Source: Roseofilum reptotaenium CS-1145 (GTDB lineage Bacteria; Cyanobacteriota; Cyanobacteriia; Cyanobacteriales; Desertifilaceae). From it: a stretch of 39,069 bases of DNA. The notes beneath the pieces were generated by a model, which made no database searches, had not been told where the DNA came from, and saw only the letters and a program-made list of their open reading frames with translations. Position 1 is the first letter of the stretch. Every line of letters starts with the position of its first letter. Both the position numbers and the translations under genes were made by a program. Shown here one piece after another: positions 14,650-23,774 of the stretch. The stretch spans positions 1-39,069 of the forward strand of contig NZ_JAQMUE010000002.1 in assembly GCF_028330985.1 (NCBI RefSeq), read 5' to 3'.

Positions 14650-15543
14650 CTAAAGCATCAAGGTTACCCACAGAACTAAGGGAAGCGTTACTAAAGCCAT
14701 CACTGTAGACACCACCACCGTGCGGGCAGCCCATGACGCATCTCCCCCAAATTGAGTCACCAACACCACTGTATTCACAGCAGTGGGCATTGCACTTTGC
14801 AAGATTAACACTTGCACATCTAGTACCTCTAGTCCTAAGCTTCGACCCACACTATACGCAATTGCTGGGGCCACTAGCAAACGAATGATTGCTGTAACGC
14901 CCTCATAGAGTCCTATTTTAAAGGTAGTGGTGCTTAATTGAATGCCGAGAACAATTAAAGCAATGGGAATAGCAGCACTTCCTAAAAGGTCTAACCCATT
15001 ATCGAGCCGTAGAGGAAGATCAATAGAGAAAACGCGCAAAACCAACCCAGCGATCATAGCCCAAATGAGGGGTAATCTCACGATCAGACGCAAACTATCC
15101 CTTAATCCTCCTCCTTGCAACAACGCTGGGCCCGTAGAAAAAATGATTAAACTAGACACAATTAGGCAAACAATCGCCCGATCTAAACCCGCTTCTCCTA
15201 ACGCAAATGTGGCAAACGGCAGGCCCATGTTTCCTGTATTAGCAAACAAGGAAGTGGCGATAAAACTGGTTTCCATCCCAGATTTGAGCCGGAGAAGTTT
15301 ACTTATGCCCAGGGAAACCCCATAGATCAATAGACAAGTAATGAGATATCCGATAATTAGCCCCAGGGTACTATCTGTTGATAATCTGGCTTGATAGAGG
15401 CTACTAGAAATTAAAGCCGGAGTCAGAATATAGACCGCAAGTTGAGAAAGGGTTGAGCGTTCCAGAGTCAAAGTCCGACCGGCAATCATGCCAATGGAAA
15501 TAATGAAAGTAACCGGGACTAAGGCAGATAAAATAACATTCAT
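14650..15543 (-). CDS. AEC (auxin efflux carrier) family permease
   Basis: This is a 297-residue integral membrane protein with about ten predicted helices in two five-helix halves. It begins with MNVILSALVPVTFIISIGMIAG, characteristic of AEC permeases (Mem_trans). The FANTGNMGLPFATFALG motif marks the first-half crossover and QSAMPTAVNTVVL the second. AEC carriers move organic anions such as malate, or other small solutes; the substrate here is unknown. It is divergent from the + strand gene at 15575, with only 31 bases between the starts. It precedes the PilC-like gene by 4 bases. Confidence 0.9.
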   Translation of the reverse strand: MNVILSALVPVTFIISIGMIAGRTLTLERSTLSQLAVYILTPALISSSLYQARLSTDSTLGLIIGYLITCLLIYGVSLGISKLLRLKSGMETSFIATSLFANTGNMGLPFATFALGEAGLDRAIVCLIVSSLIIFSTGPALLQGGGLRDSLRLIVRLPLIWAMIAGLVLRVFSIDLPLRLDNGLDLLGSAAIPIALIVLGIQLSTTTFKIGLYEGVTAIIRLLVAPAIAYSVGRSLGLEVLDVQVLILQSAMPTAVNTVVLVTQFGGDASWAARTVVVSTVMALVTLPLVLWVTLML

Positions 15544-15574
15544 TACTTACAGGGCTAGGCAACAGGAGGAAATC

Positions 15575-15907
15575 ATGACTCAGAGTTTTATCAATGACAA
15601 TGGTATTGGCCATCAAACCCAGGAAGCCCTGAGACATCAAATCCGCCCCATTGTAGAGCATTTCCTGAAAACTGATGAGGGGTTTGAGGGACTAGAGTGC
15701 GATCGCGCCCTAAATGAAGTTTCAGACGTTTTCTTCAGAAACGGCAACGACCAAGAGCTGCAACAGATGACTGATGAAATAATGACTCAGAAAGTCAGGA
15801 GGATTTTAGGGACAAATATGTTGTTTAGACTCTTGAGTGACTTAACACCAGAAGAAATCCAAGAATTTGATGCTGCTCTGCTAGATTTAAGGAAAGGTCG
15901 CTATTAA
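15575..15907 (+). CDS. Small conserved-looking hypothetical protein
   Basis: This is a 110-residue acidic, mainly helical soluble protein (MTQSFINDNGIGHQ, then VEHFLKTDEGFEG, and a tail LTPEEIQEFDAALLDLRKGRY). I take the ATG at 15575 because a strong AGGAGGAA stands just before it; an earlier in-frame extension would run back through the divergent AEC start. No family is recognised. It overlaps the ATP-pyrophosphatase gene tail-to-tail by 4 bases and is isolated on its strand. Confidence 0.7.
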   Translation: MTQSFINDNGIGHQTQEALRHQIRPIVEHFLKTDEGFEGLECDRALNEVSDVFFRNGNDQELQQMTDEIMTQKVRRILGTNMLFRLLSDLTPEEIQEFDAALLDLRKGRY

Positions 15908-17259
15908 AATTTATCCACAATTTTTTGGAAAATATGATCGGGAATCGAATGCTCTTCAGTGTAGATCATATCATACTTTTCTTCCAGTTTCCGCCAATCA
16001 ATAGAAGAATCTGATAAAACCTCATTTTCAAAAACCTCTAAAGCTTTGCCAGATAAACCTTTGGCTAAACACTGTTTCATGGCCAATCGACTTTCATCAA
16101 TTTCTCCAATACACTCAAAGGGAGTATGTTCTTCTAATCCTATCATTTGCCTAAAAATCATCAACAAGTCTGGATCGTCGAATAAATTCACCCCAAACAC
16201 CCTATCTACAGCCACTGGATTAAACACAGACATTAAGCCTAGCCAGACATAGGCACATTTAGGACATTTCTTACACCAGGGTTTTTTGATATTACAGGAA
16301 TGAATTTTAGGGAGAACTTCTGGATAGTAACTCAGCTTCTTGAAAATCCGAAAATCATAGACCGGCTGTAAAATCCCGAAGTAAGTAAAATTGGATAACA
16401 GATGGTTTTGAATAAATGTATTTAAAGCTTGTTCTGCCTCAAAACCTTTCCCCCATTGATGATTGACTTCTTTCCCCAATTCCTCCCAGAATAAATTGCC
16501 CGTGTTGGCACTTCTTTCATGGGCTAAACTTAAGAATTTATAACCTTCATGAAGCATAAGGGGTAAGGATTCAAAGATGGAAACTGGAGTTTCCGGGGCT
16601 GTGATTCCTGAATTTTCGGGAAAATATAACGGAAATAAAGGGAAATCTAGGAAGTCATCGATAATTGAAATTTTATGGGTTTTAACGGGATTGGTTTCTT
16701 GAACAACTTCAGTAATGAGATCATGCTGTAACTCAGCTTTGCCATAAACACTGTGGGAATATTGCATAGAGGAAAATGGAAGACCCGCATCTTCCAAAAT
16801 TTTCATTGCCACCACACTATCTTTTCCTCCTCCACAACCGGTGAGAATTGTGGAATTATCGCCTAATATAACTGCTGGACTCGATTCTCCTAATGCTGGT
16901 GAATAAATAATTTCTGGTTGCTGATAATCAGTGACCTTATTTTCATACCAATGCTGGCCAAAAACACCTTGGTATATTTTTACAAACAGTTCTAAGGCTG
17001 GTTTTCCCAAATATGGCGCGATCTCAGAAATATCATAATACTTGGGGAATAATGAACATAATTTCATGCCTTCAAATAAGGCAATATAAGCGGCTATCTT
17101 GTTAATCAGGTTGGCTGAGTATTTCTGCTGGAGAAGGGAGAAGGATAAACCCTCATAAAAAACCTGGGTTGAAAAATCAAATTCATCTGCACTATAGCGC
17201 ACACTCAAATGGTGCTCATGGATTTTCAACTTCTCGATTGTAATACATTCTATATTCAT
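15904..17259 (-). CDS. MurL/QueC-like ATP pyrophosphatase with zinc-binding cysteines
   Basis: This 451-residue protein has a PP-loop motif GCGGGKDS (141-148), which adenylates a substrate and releases pyrophosphate. A conserved segment AHERSANTGN (247-256) is followed by VNHQWGKGFEAE, resembling the MurL muropeptide L-Glu epimerase family. A cysteine cluster C322-x6-C-x2-C-x2-C335 resembles the zinc site of QueC. A MurL epimerase role needs a D-Glu-independent muropeptide route with a matching MurD2, and neither is seen here. It may instead activate a carboxylate of another metabolite. It is the fifth gene of the egtD-egtB-DUF427-oxygenase set, 40 bases after the oxygenase. It contains one copy of a 27-nt repeat (16868-16894). 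Confidence 0.75.
   Translation of the reverse strand: MNIECITIEKLKIHEHHLSVRYSADEFDFSTQVFYEGLSFSLLQQKYSANLINKIAAYIALFEGMKLCSLFPKYYDISEIAPYLGKPALELFVKIYQGVFGQHWYENKVTDYQQPEIIYSPALGESSPAVILGDNSTILTGCGGGKDSVVAMKILEDAGLPFSSMQYSHSVYGKAELQHDLITEVVQETNPVKTHKISIIDDFLDFPLFPLYFPENSGITAPETPVSIFESLPLMLHEGYKFLSLAHERSANTGNLFWEELGKEVNHQWGKGFEAEQALNTFIQNHLLSNFTYFGILQPVYDFRIFKKLSYYPEVLPKIHSCNIKKPWCKKCPKCAYVWLGLMSVFNPVAVDRVFGVNLFDDPDLLMIFRQMIGLEEHTPFECIGEIDESRLAMKQCLAKGLSGKALEVFENEVLSDSSIDWRKLEEKYDMIYTEEHSIPDHIFQKIVDKF
16868..16894. repeat. 27-nt direct repeat, copy inside the ATP-pyrophosphatase gene
   Basis: It contains CTGCTGGACTCGATTCTCCT. All 27 bases recur at 18074-18100. Here it encodes the LGESSPAVI stretch just before the PP-loop. 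Confidence 0.8.
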
Positions 17260-17299
17260 AATTTATTTTTGAGTATAGCTATGATTATTTAAAGATGAC

Positions 17300-18058
17300 T
17301 TAAAACTTCTTGAGGGGATCGTGGGATGAGGAATAATTGGGGTCTGACGCTGATACGGTTTCTGAGGTGTACAGATAACTATTGAGTGGCTTTTCTACTG
17401 CATAACTGGCGTGAGGAATATCATAGGTCATAACGATGTTAATACGATCGCTAGATCCAGTTACTTGACGAACACTATGAAGACATTTATCACCACACAT
17501 GACTAGAAGAAGTCCAGGTTTAGGTTCTACAACAACTTTTTGACCAAACCATGAACGTATTAATGGATATTGTTGTATTTGATCGATCCAACTTTGAATT
17601 TGTGAAAATTTACCACTCTGAAGAGTTATTCTATAGTTAGGATAAAATTCAATTTCACCCCCCTCAACTTCATTTAAGAATAGGAGAGCGGTAACTGCAT
17701 TACGATCGTAATGCCAGCGATAGCTTCCTCCTTTTTCCGTAATGTTTACATTACATCCCGCTTGAATACTATCTAGAGTAAATAATGGGTAATTGGTATA
17801 TTGATTAATGAATGTATTGACTTTCTGGTATAAGCTTTGAAGTTGTGGAAAATGAGATTGAACTACCAGTCCATCAATGACAGAATAACTGAGGGGAATT
17901 GGCTTAGTATAGCGATGAATTTTGGGGACTGAAAACTGTTTTCGATATTCAGAAATCTTATCAAGAAGTATCTGACATTCTTGGGTTGAAAGAAAGTTTT
18001 CGACTAGCAAGTATCCTTCAGTTGGAGAATCTAAAAATTTAACTTGAGAATTATTCAT
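17300..18058 (-). CDS. 2-oxoglutarate/Fe(II)-dependent oxygenase
   Basis: This 252-residue protein has a double-stranded beta-helix iron site: H116-x-D118 in YRWHYDRN, H194 in KCLHSVRQV and R205 for 2-oxoglutarate binding (SSDRINIVM). The segment LLFLNEVEGGEIEFYP is typical of prolyl-hydroxylase-like P4Hc oxygenases. It would hydroxylate or otherwise oxidise a small molecule or peptide in the cytoplasm. It lies between the DUF427 gene (63 bases upstream) and the ATP-pyrophosphatase (40 bases downstream), all on the minus strand. This suggests action on the product of the EgtD/EgtB pathway. The substrate is unknown. The ATG is at 18058. Confidence 0.85.
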   Translation of the reverse strand: MNNSQVKFLDSPTEGYLLVENFLSTQECQILLDKISEYRKQFSVPKIHRYTKPIPLSYSVIDGLVVQSHFPQLQSLYQKVNTFINQYTNYPLFTLDSIQAGCNVNITEKGGSYRWHYDRNAVTALLFLNEVEGGEIEFYPNYRITLQSGKFSQIQSWIDQIQQYPLIRSWFGQKVVVEPKPGLLLVMCGDKCLHSVRQVTGSSDRINIVMTYDIPHASYAVEKPLNSYLYTSETVSASDPNYSSSHDPLKKF

Positions 18059-18073
18059 GATTATTGATGATTA

Positions 18074-18100
18074 ATAACTGCTGGACTCGATTCTCCTAAT
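18074..18100. repeat. 27-nt direct repeat, intergenic copy
   Basis: It matches 16868-16894 exactly but sits between the DUF427 and oxygenase genes, where it does not continue a reading frame. It looks like a short copied fragment of the ATP-pyrophosphatase gene. Confidence 0.8.
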
Positions 18101-18121
18101 TAGCGTTTCTATCTTCCTGAT

Positions 18122-18625
18122 TTACCATCCTCGTGTTCCTGGACCACCTTTAAATGGGCCAACAATATCAGCAGTAATCCATCCGCCATAAAAATCACCT
18201 TCTTGAGGGGTGACTAGCTCATCATTCACATAACAAGCATCCATCAAATTAGCCCAAAAACTATAGTAATTTTGAAGTTGAGCAAAATTGGGAGTCGTTT
18301 CGACACATCGCCAAGCACCGCGTTGAATATATTTTTCACCCATCTGAATGTCATAATATTGGTAGATCCCTTTCCACTCGCAAAATCCCTTTTTGGGAGT
18401 TTCGATAATATGTTCTAGCTTAATGTCTTCAAGGGGAAAATAATAAGTCGGGGGATGACTGGTTTCTAAAACTCTTTTTCCTTTGGTCGTTTCAGCTAAA
18501 ACAATACCATTACAAATGATTTTGAGATGCTTGTCGGTGTCTTGTACAATTGCTGGTCTGGGATAATCCCAAACGGATTCTTGACCAGGTGTGGGGGGGA
18601 TAGGTTCGGGTCTGGGTAAGAACAT
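18122..18625 (-). CDS. DUF427-domain protein
   Basis: This 167-residue protein has the DUF427 signature: ICNGIVLAETTKGKRVLE, HPPTYYFPLEDI, and CEWKGIYQYYDI near the centre. The domain forms a small beta-sheet barrel and has no agreed catalytic role. The N-terminus is rich in proline (RPEPIPPTPGQESVW), and the C-terminal FKGGPGTRGW tail is typical of longer cyanobacterial members. It follows egtB by 85 bases and precedes the oxygenase by 63, so it shares the cluster. Confidence 0.85.
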   Translation of the reverse strand: MFLPRPEPIPPTPGQESVWDYPRPAIVQDTDKHLKIICNGIVLAETTKGKRVLETSHPPTYYFPLEDIKLEHIIETPKKGFCEWKGIYQYYDIQMGEKYIQRGAWRCVETTPNFAQLQNYYSFWANLMDACYVNDELVTPQEGDFYGGWITADIVGPFKGGPGTRGW

Positions 18626-18710
18626 AAAACTTTTTCTTATTGGCTAAGAGATCAAGGGGAATTTTAGGGGTGATTCGATTGGAAACTCAATTTCTATTTA
18701 TTTTACCTTG

Positions 18711-20033
18711 TTATTGATTCTGAGCAACCCGGAAACCGGCATGTTGATAAAAATTACGGCGGAACCAATTGCGGCAAGAAGGAGATGCATAAGCGCCGGT
18801 ACTGGCCCAAGATCCACCTAACATAATCTGATGATCGCTATCGAAAAATGGGGCAGAATAATCTTTGTAAAGGGGATGAGGTTCAAATCCGGGTAAGGGA
18901 TTAAATTCATCACTGAGCCATTCCCAAACATTACCCCGAAGGTCATTAAGTCCAGAGGATGCTTCAGAGTTTTTTAAGCTTCCTACGGGAGAAGGGGAAC
19001 CAAATTTTACATTTAGATTAAAGTCGCGATCGCTCTGGGAACCCCTTGCTGCAATGTTCCATTCTGCTTCACTCATTAAGCGGGTTCCTTCCCCTTTCCA
19101 GCGACAATAAGCCATGGCTTCATAATGATTGACTTCAACGGGCCAATCTAGGGGTAAGTCTATATTCTCAAAGAGGGTGCGATATTGATAACCACCATTT
19201 TTATCCATCCAGAATTTGGGATGCTTGATGTTATTCTCTTGCTTCCAATTCCAAGATTCATTATTCCAAAACTCTGGGTCTTCATAGCCATCATCTTGGA
19301 TGAATTGCCAGAATTCTCCGTTGGTAATCAGATGCTGACTGGCCAAAAAAGGTTGGACTTCTACGGTTCGAGTTCCATATTCGCTATCCCAACCGTAGGT
19401 ATTGGACGTTTGAGGTTTTCCTAGATGAACCACTCCCCCAGAAACTGCCATCATTTTATTTTTTGGAACGGTTTGATTGGAAGGTGCATATTGCCAGGTT
19501 TCGGGACGTTTCAGGTGGTTAACTGAGAATTGTCTGAGCAACATGGAAGAGGTTTCAAAATGAATCCGGTTATGCTCTATTCCCATGATTAAAGCCCAAA
19601 GGGGATGGTTTTGAGTAATGGGAAGATTTAGGGGACAGGTTTTAAGAACTTTAGTAATCGTTTCTTTGGCTTTCTCGCGATAGTTCCAAACTTGTTCAAC
19701 TTGCGGCCAATTCATGGTTTTGATGGCTTTTTCTAGCTCTTCTGGACTACTGGGATCGACTCCTATTTCAAATAATATTTCGTAGTTAGGGTTAATCCGC
19801 CGGTCTAATAATTCTACTTGAATCAGTTTATTAATGTAGAAAACGGGGGAGTGTCCGAGGTAGAAGATAATCGGGTTTCTGAGGGGATCGGGATTAAGAT
19901 AAAAGCTCTCCTCATGGACTAAGCTTGTCATGAGAATTTCTTCTAATTCCCAGGAATTTTCAAAATAGTCCAGGAGGGTTTGGCGATCGCACTTATCCAG
20001 CTCTGGAGTCGGTAGTGACAGGAGTATATTCAT
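18711..20033 (-). CDS. egtB: EgtB-type sulfoxide synthase (DinB + FGE-sulfatase domains)
   Basis: This is a 440-residue non-heme iron enzyme that joins a sulfur donor to the imidazole C2 of hercynine using oxygen. The N-terminal DinB-like four-helix domain (about 10-180) carries the three-histidine iron site: H61 (YLGHSPVFY) and H154/H158 in EHNRIHFE. The C-terminal formylglycine-generating-enzyme-like domain (about 190-440) shows LMSEAEWNIAARG, LRGNVWEWLSDEF and GGSWAST. There is no EgtA or EgtC nearby, so cysteine may be used directly, as proposed for Chlorobium-type enzymes. An OvoA-like activity is excluded only by context. It follows egtD by 6 bases and is clearly co-transcribed. Confidence 0.85.
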   Translation of the reverse strand: MNILLSLPTPELDKCDRQTLLDYFENSWELEEILMTSLVHEESFYLNPDPLRNPIIFYLGHSPVFYINKLIQVELLDRRINPNYEILFEIGVDPSSPEELEKAIKTMNWPQVEQVWNYREKAKETITKVLKTCPLNLPITQNHPLWALIMGIEHNRIHFETSSMLLRQFSVNHLKRPETWQYAPSNQTVPKNKMMAVSGGVVHLGKPQTSNTYGWDSEYGTRTVEVQPFLASQHLITNGEFWQFIQDDGYEDPEFWNNESWNWKQENNIKHPKFWMDKNGGYQYRTLFENIDLPLDWPVEVNHYEAMAYCRWKGEGTRLMSEAEWNIAARGSQSDRDFNLNVKFGSPSPVGSLKNSEASSGLNDLRGNVWEWLSDEFNPLPGFEPHPLYKDYSAPFFDSDHQIMLGGSWASTGAYASPSCRNWFRRNFYQHAGFRVAQNQ

Positions 20034-20039
20034 GATTTT

Positions 20040-21041
20040 TTATACTTTTTGAGAGAGAATTAATCCAAACCAGTCGTTGGAATCGCTCCAAGCAGCCACC
20101 GGTTTTAGACCTTTTTCTGCGAGTTCTGCTTGAACTTCCTGTAGATTGAATTTACGTGATATTTCTGTTCTAATTGTTTCTCCAGACACAAACCCAACTT
20201 GGAGATCGAGAGCTTGTAAATCAACGGTATGAGGGTTTAAGCAGCGCAAATGCATCTCGATTTGGTTTAGTTCTTGATTATAAAAGGCCCAATGTTCAAA
20301 ATTTTGTCGTTTAAAATTGCCCCTAAAACGCTCGTTGAGATGTTCCAACATGTTGAGATTAAATGCAGCCGTTACCCCTTGAGCATCATTGTAAGCGGCT
20401 TCTAGGATGTCTTTGGGCTTTTGTAAATCCACACCCAAGAGGAAATACTCGCCCATATGCAAAGCCTCTAGAATATGGTCAAAGAAGCGATCGCACTCTT
20501 GAGGATTGAGATTTCCTAAGGTACTCCCCAAGAAGCATACCATCCGAGAGGGGGCAGGGGTTCGTTCGAGTTCGACTAAGGCTTGTTCGTAGGTTCCCAC
20601 TAACCCTTGAATCTGTAGACTGGAATACTCTTGGAGCAACTGTTGGGCACTTTGAGTCAGAATGCTACCACTGACATCAATAGGAATATAGTGTAGGCAA
20701 TTGGTCAAACCTTGATACGCATCTAACAAGCGACGGGTTTTGGTGGAACTTCCGCTTCCTAACTCTACCAACTCACAAGCACCCGTCATCCGAGCAATTT
20801 TATCAGCATATTGTTTGAGGATAGAATCTTCTGTACGAGTGGGATAATATTCGGGTAGCTGGCAAATTTGCTCGAACAACTGAGAGCCATATTCATCATA
20901 GAAATACTTAGGGGGTAAAGTCTTCCGATCTTGACTTAATCCCTGGATGACATCTTGTCTGTCTGCTGTAGACGCTGACCGGTGAGGATGGCTTAAATGT
21001 TTAAGCTGTAAACGCTCTTGAGTTGCGGGTAAAATAGCCAC
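20040..21041 (-). CDS. egtD: L-histidine N-alpha-methyltransferase (hercynine synthase)
   Basis: EgtD trimethylates the alpha-amino group of histidine with three S-adenosylmethionine molecules to give hercynine. The 333-residue sequence has all family landmarks: LPPKYFYDEYGSQLFEQIC, LPEYYPTRTE, the SAM loop ELGSGSSTKTR, FLGSTLGNL, and a C-terminal AAWSDSNDWFGLIL. The start is a GTG at 21041 preceded by AGGGAG. The gene lies 87 bases downstream of purM and 6 bases upstream of egtB. Confidence 0.92.
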   Translation of the reverse strand: MAILPATQERLQLKHLSHPHRSASTADRQDVIQGLSQDRKTLPPKYFYDEYGSQLFEQICQLPEYYPTRTEDSILKQYADKIARMTGACELVELGSGSSTKTRRLLDAYQGLTNCLHYIPIDVSGSILTQSAQQLLQEYSSLQIQGLVGTYEQALVELERTPAPSRMVCFLGSTLGNLNPQECDRFFDHILEALHMGEYFLLGVDLQKPKDILEAAYNDAQGVTAAFNLNMLEHLNERFRGNFKRQNFEHWAFYNQELNQIEMHLRCLNPHTVDLQALDLQVGFVSGETIRTEISRKFNLQEVQAELAEKGLKPVAAWSDSNDWFGLILSQKV

Positions 21042-21128
21042 GATAAATGCTCCCTTAATTGATTGTTCTGATCCTCTCGATCTAGGGTATCAGGTTTTAA
21101 CCCACTCCAGAAAAATCTAGCGATCGCG

Positions 21129-22163
21129 TCAGCGATGCCCAGCCTTATCGCCAATTAACTCCCCATTTCCTGCCACCACTTTACCGATCTCAAACGCTTC
21201 AATCCCTTGATAATTAAAGGTATTGAGGGCAAACTCAGCTTGTTCGGGATCGATCAATACCACAAATCCAATTCCCATATTAAAGGTATTAAACATCTCT
21301 TCTTGAGCCACTGATCCCGCTTGGGCTAACCATTGGAAAATAGGTGGAATTTCCCAAGCTCCCCAATTCATAGAAATGGATTGATTTTGGCCTAAACAAC
21401 GGGGTAAATTTTCGGGTAATCCCCCACCGGTAATATGGGCCATTCCATGGATATCCAAACCTTCAGCTAGGGCGGTTAAGATCGGCTTAACATAAATTTT
21501 AGTTGGCGTTAACAACACCTCACCCAATGGTTTATCTAATCCCTTGGGGATCGCATCCCAACTTAAGCCTTGAGTTTTCACAATGGAGCGAACCAAACTA
21601 AATCCATTACTATGAACACCCTGACTCCCTAATGCGATCGCCACATCCCCTAAACGCACTTTCGAGCCATCTAATAGATTCTTCTTTTCCACAATTCCCA
21701 CAGAAAAGCCCGCTAAATCGTACTCTCCCATCGAGTAAAATCCTGGCATTTCCGCCGTTTCGCCCCCCAGCAGGGCACATCCAGCATCCTTACATCCTTG
21801 GGCAACACCAAAAACGACTTGTTCTAACTGTTCTGGATTTAACTGTCCGGTGGCGAGATAATCCAGAAAAAACAGAGGTTCAGCACCAGAAGTGAGCACA
21901 TCATTAACACACATCGCGACTAGATCGATGCCAATCGTATCGTGGCGATCGCACGCTTGGGCAATTTTGAGCTTAGTTCCTACCCCATCAGTTCCCGAAA
22001 CTAACACCGGTTCTGAATATCCTCCCGGCAACTGAAAATAGCCCCCAAATCCACCCAGTCCCCCCAAAACTTCAGGGCGATAGGTACTTTTAACCCAACG
22101 ACGAATCTGGCTCACAAACGCCCGACCCGCCTCAATATTTACTCCTGACTCCTGATAATCCAT
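21129..22163 (-). CDS. purM: Phosphoribosylformylglycinamidine cyclo-ligase (AIR synthetase)
   Basis: PurM closes the imidazole ring of AIR in de novo purine synthesis, using ATP in the cytoplasm. The 344-residue protein shows the expected [13 protein letters not shown] start, [49 protein letters not shown] and [13 protein letters not shown]. The ATG is at 22163. It is followed on the same strand by egtD after 87 bases; read-through is possible but not shown. Confidence 0.97.
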   Translation of the reverse strand: MDYQESGVNIEAGRAFVSQIRRWVKSTYRPEVLGGLGGFGGYFQLPGGYSEPVLVSGTDGVGTKLKIAQACDRHDTIGIDLVAMCVNDVLTSGAEPLFFLDYLATGQLNPEQLEQVVFGVAQGCKDAGCALLGGETAEMPGFYSMGEYDLAGFSVGIVEKKNLLDGSKVRLGDVAIALGSQGVHSNGFSLVRSIVKTQGLSWDAIPKGLDKPLGEVLLTPTKIYVKPILTALAEGLDIHGMAHITGGGLPENLPRCLGQNQSISMNWGAWEIPPIFQWLAQAGSVAQEEMFNTFNMGIGFVVLIDPEQAEFALNTFNYQGIEAFEIGKVVAGNGELIGDKAGHR

Positions 22164-22529
22164 GGTTTCTGCTCCCTATGTACCTGTAAGTTGAGGCATA
22201 TATCAAATATTCTTATCTATCGTGGGATCGCAGGGTGTACCTTAGTCTGGGCAATCCATACAGCGTACTTTTACTTAGTTTTTTGGGGATCGCGGCCTTC
22301 CCCAATCCCAAAAAATTGTGATAGCCTATCGCTGTTCAACCTAAAAACCAAATTCATAACGATTTCGATTTTTAGACTAAGAAACTTAAAACCCTCCACA
22401 ACTGAAGGTTATTCTACCCTCTGTTGGAGCGGGAAAAGTAGGGCTAAGTCAATCTGATAACAACCGTAAATTCAGATGGCATATCAGAGTTCAGACTCTG
22501 CCTCTTTTGTCCTAATCACCCAAGACTTT
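22164..22529. other. Divergent intergenic region between purM and the RlpA-like gene
   Basis: It is 366 bases long and must hold both promoters. An inverted repeat of TTTTTTGGG (22279-22287) with CCCAAAAAA (22307-22315) encloses a short GC-rich loop region; read either way it has a T-run and could act as a weak bidirectional terminator. An open frame from 22191 has no recognisable features. I see no RNA gene or operator I can name. Confidence 0.5.
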
Positions 22530-23606
22530 ATGAACCAACATCTTTGGAAAAGCTTAACCGTTTCTGCTCTCCTCTTGACCCTGGGCTCGGGGACTTCTAG
22601 TCATGCAGAACCCAACGATCAGCTTGCTAATCGTATGGCTCCTGAGTCGGAGGAGATCGCCCAACAAAAACAAGAAAAACAAAATCTGACTGCTTTGGAA
22701 CTCCCAGAGGTGGGGACTTCCAATACCCCTGAAACCGGCGAAAGTCAGAGCATTGCTCAGAACCCAGACCCGGAGATTGTCAGCGCTACACAGACTCAGC
22801 CAAATTCTGTTACCAAGATTTATCCCCATACCCTCAATGGACAGGCAGCCGCTACCTTATATGTTCAAAATATTCCTGTCCTCACCTTTCTCGGTGAACC
22901 CATTACTCAAGAAATAACTCAGGAAACTGCGGCCCCCTTATCAACCACCCCAGTTTCCATGGTCAATTTATCGGATACTGAACCAGTTCAAGACGCAGAG
23001 CAAGTCGCCGAAAAACTATCCGAATGGGTGAGAACGGTAGAAGATGCCCAGGAGATCGCTCTTAAATGGGATGAAGACTTAGAAACCTATCTCATTCAAG
23101 CCCAAGAGAAAACCCTAGTTACCATGGGCAAAGATGTAATTCTACCCGATACAACCCATGACTCTACCCAAGATGCGGTTCAAGCCACTAATCGGCTACG
23201 CCGTCTTCTCGGGAATGCCCCTCCTATTGAAGAAGTCTATGGTAAACCGGTCATTGCTCCGGCTAAAGAACCCCACAATACCCTGTCTTCCGAGAGGCAA
23301 TTAGTCGCGGTTCAAGCCATTAGTGGTTGGGCTTCTTGGTATGGGCCCGGCTTCCATGGTAATTTAACCGCTAATGGGGAAATTTATAACCAATATGGGT
23401 TAACGGCTGCCCATCGGAATTTACCTTTCGGTACAATGATACGTGTCACCAACATAGATAATGGTCGTTCCTTAGTGGTACGCATTAATGACCGTGGCCC
23501 CTATGTTCGGAACCGCATTATTGACCTGTCTAAAGGAGCGGCTCAAGAACTGGGATTAATCAGTACGGGGGTTGCCCCAGTACGGGTGGAAATCCTGGAA
23601 AGATAG
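22530..23606 (+). CDS. RlpA-like exported protein with double-psi beta-barrel domain
   Basis: This 358-residue exported protein starts at the ATG at 22530, which begins a clean signal peptide (MNQHLWKSLTVSALLLTLGS, cleavage after SHA). An in-frame ATG 18 codons earlier would bury it. Residues about 30-260 are a low-complexity Glu/Gln/Thr region. The C-terminal 95 residues form the RlpA barrel: GWASWYGPGFHGNLTANGE, LTAAHRNLPFGT, VVRINDRGPYV, IIDLSKGAAQELG. RlpA proteins are septal or peptidoglycan-binding lytic transglycosylases in some bacteria. There is no SPOR domain. It is in the same direction as panC/cmk, about 170 bases upstream of that GTG. Confidence 0.88.
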   Translation: MNQHLWKSLTVSALLLTLGSGTSSHAEPNDQLANRMAPESEEIAQQKQEKQNLTALELPEVGTSNTPETGESQSIAQNPDPEIVSATQTQPNSVTKIYPHTLNGQAAATLYVQNIPVLTFLGEPITQEITQETAAPLSTTPVSMVNLSDTEPVQDAEQVAEKLSEWVRTVEDAQEIALKWDEDLETYLIQAQEKTLVTMGKDVILPDTTHDSTQDAVQATNRLRRLLGNAPPIEEVYGKPVIAPAKEPHNTLSSERQLVAVQAISGWASWYGPGFHGNLTANGEIYNQYGLTAAHRNLPFGTMIRVTNIDNGRSLVVRINDRGPYVRNRIIDLSKGAAQELGLISTGVAPVRVEILER

Positions 23607-23774
23607 TAGACTTCTTGCAAGAATGAGGCAATAGGCATGAATAGCAATAATCATTAAGAATATAGGGTTATTGCATTTCTATTCATTGTCTGCTCACTTA
23701 TGCAAGAGACCGAGTTGGGATCAATTCTCCTTCTGGTAAACCTAACCTGGTACACCATTCATAACGAGGCGACT

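Noticed and set aside
15904-17259. Calling the ATP pyrophosphatase MurL outright
   Set aside because: The motifs resemble MurL, but the QueC-like cysteine cluster, the egt context and the absence of a MurD2 partner leave the substrate open.
23700-23774. N-terminal extension of panC/cmk from an ATG at 23700
   Set aside because: The extra 25 residues do not resemble PanC. The family start aligns with the GTG at 23775.
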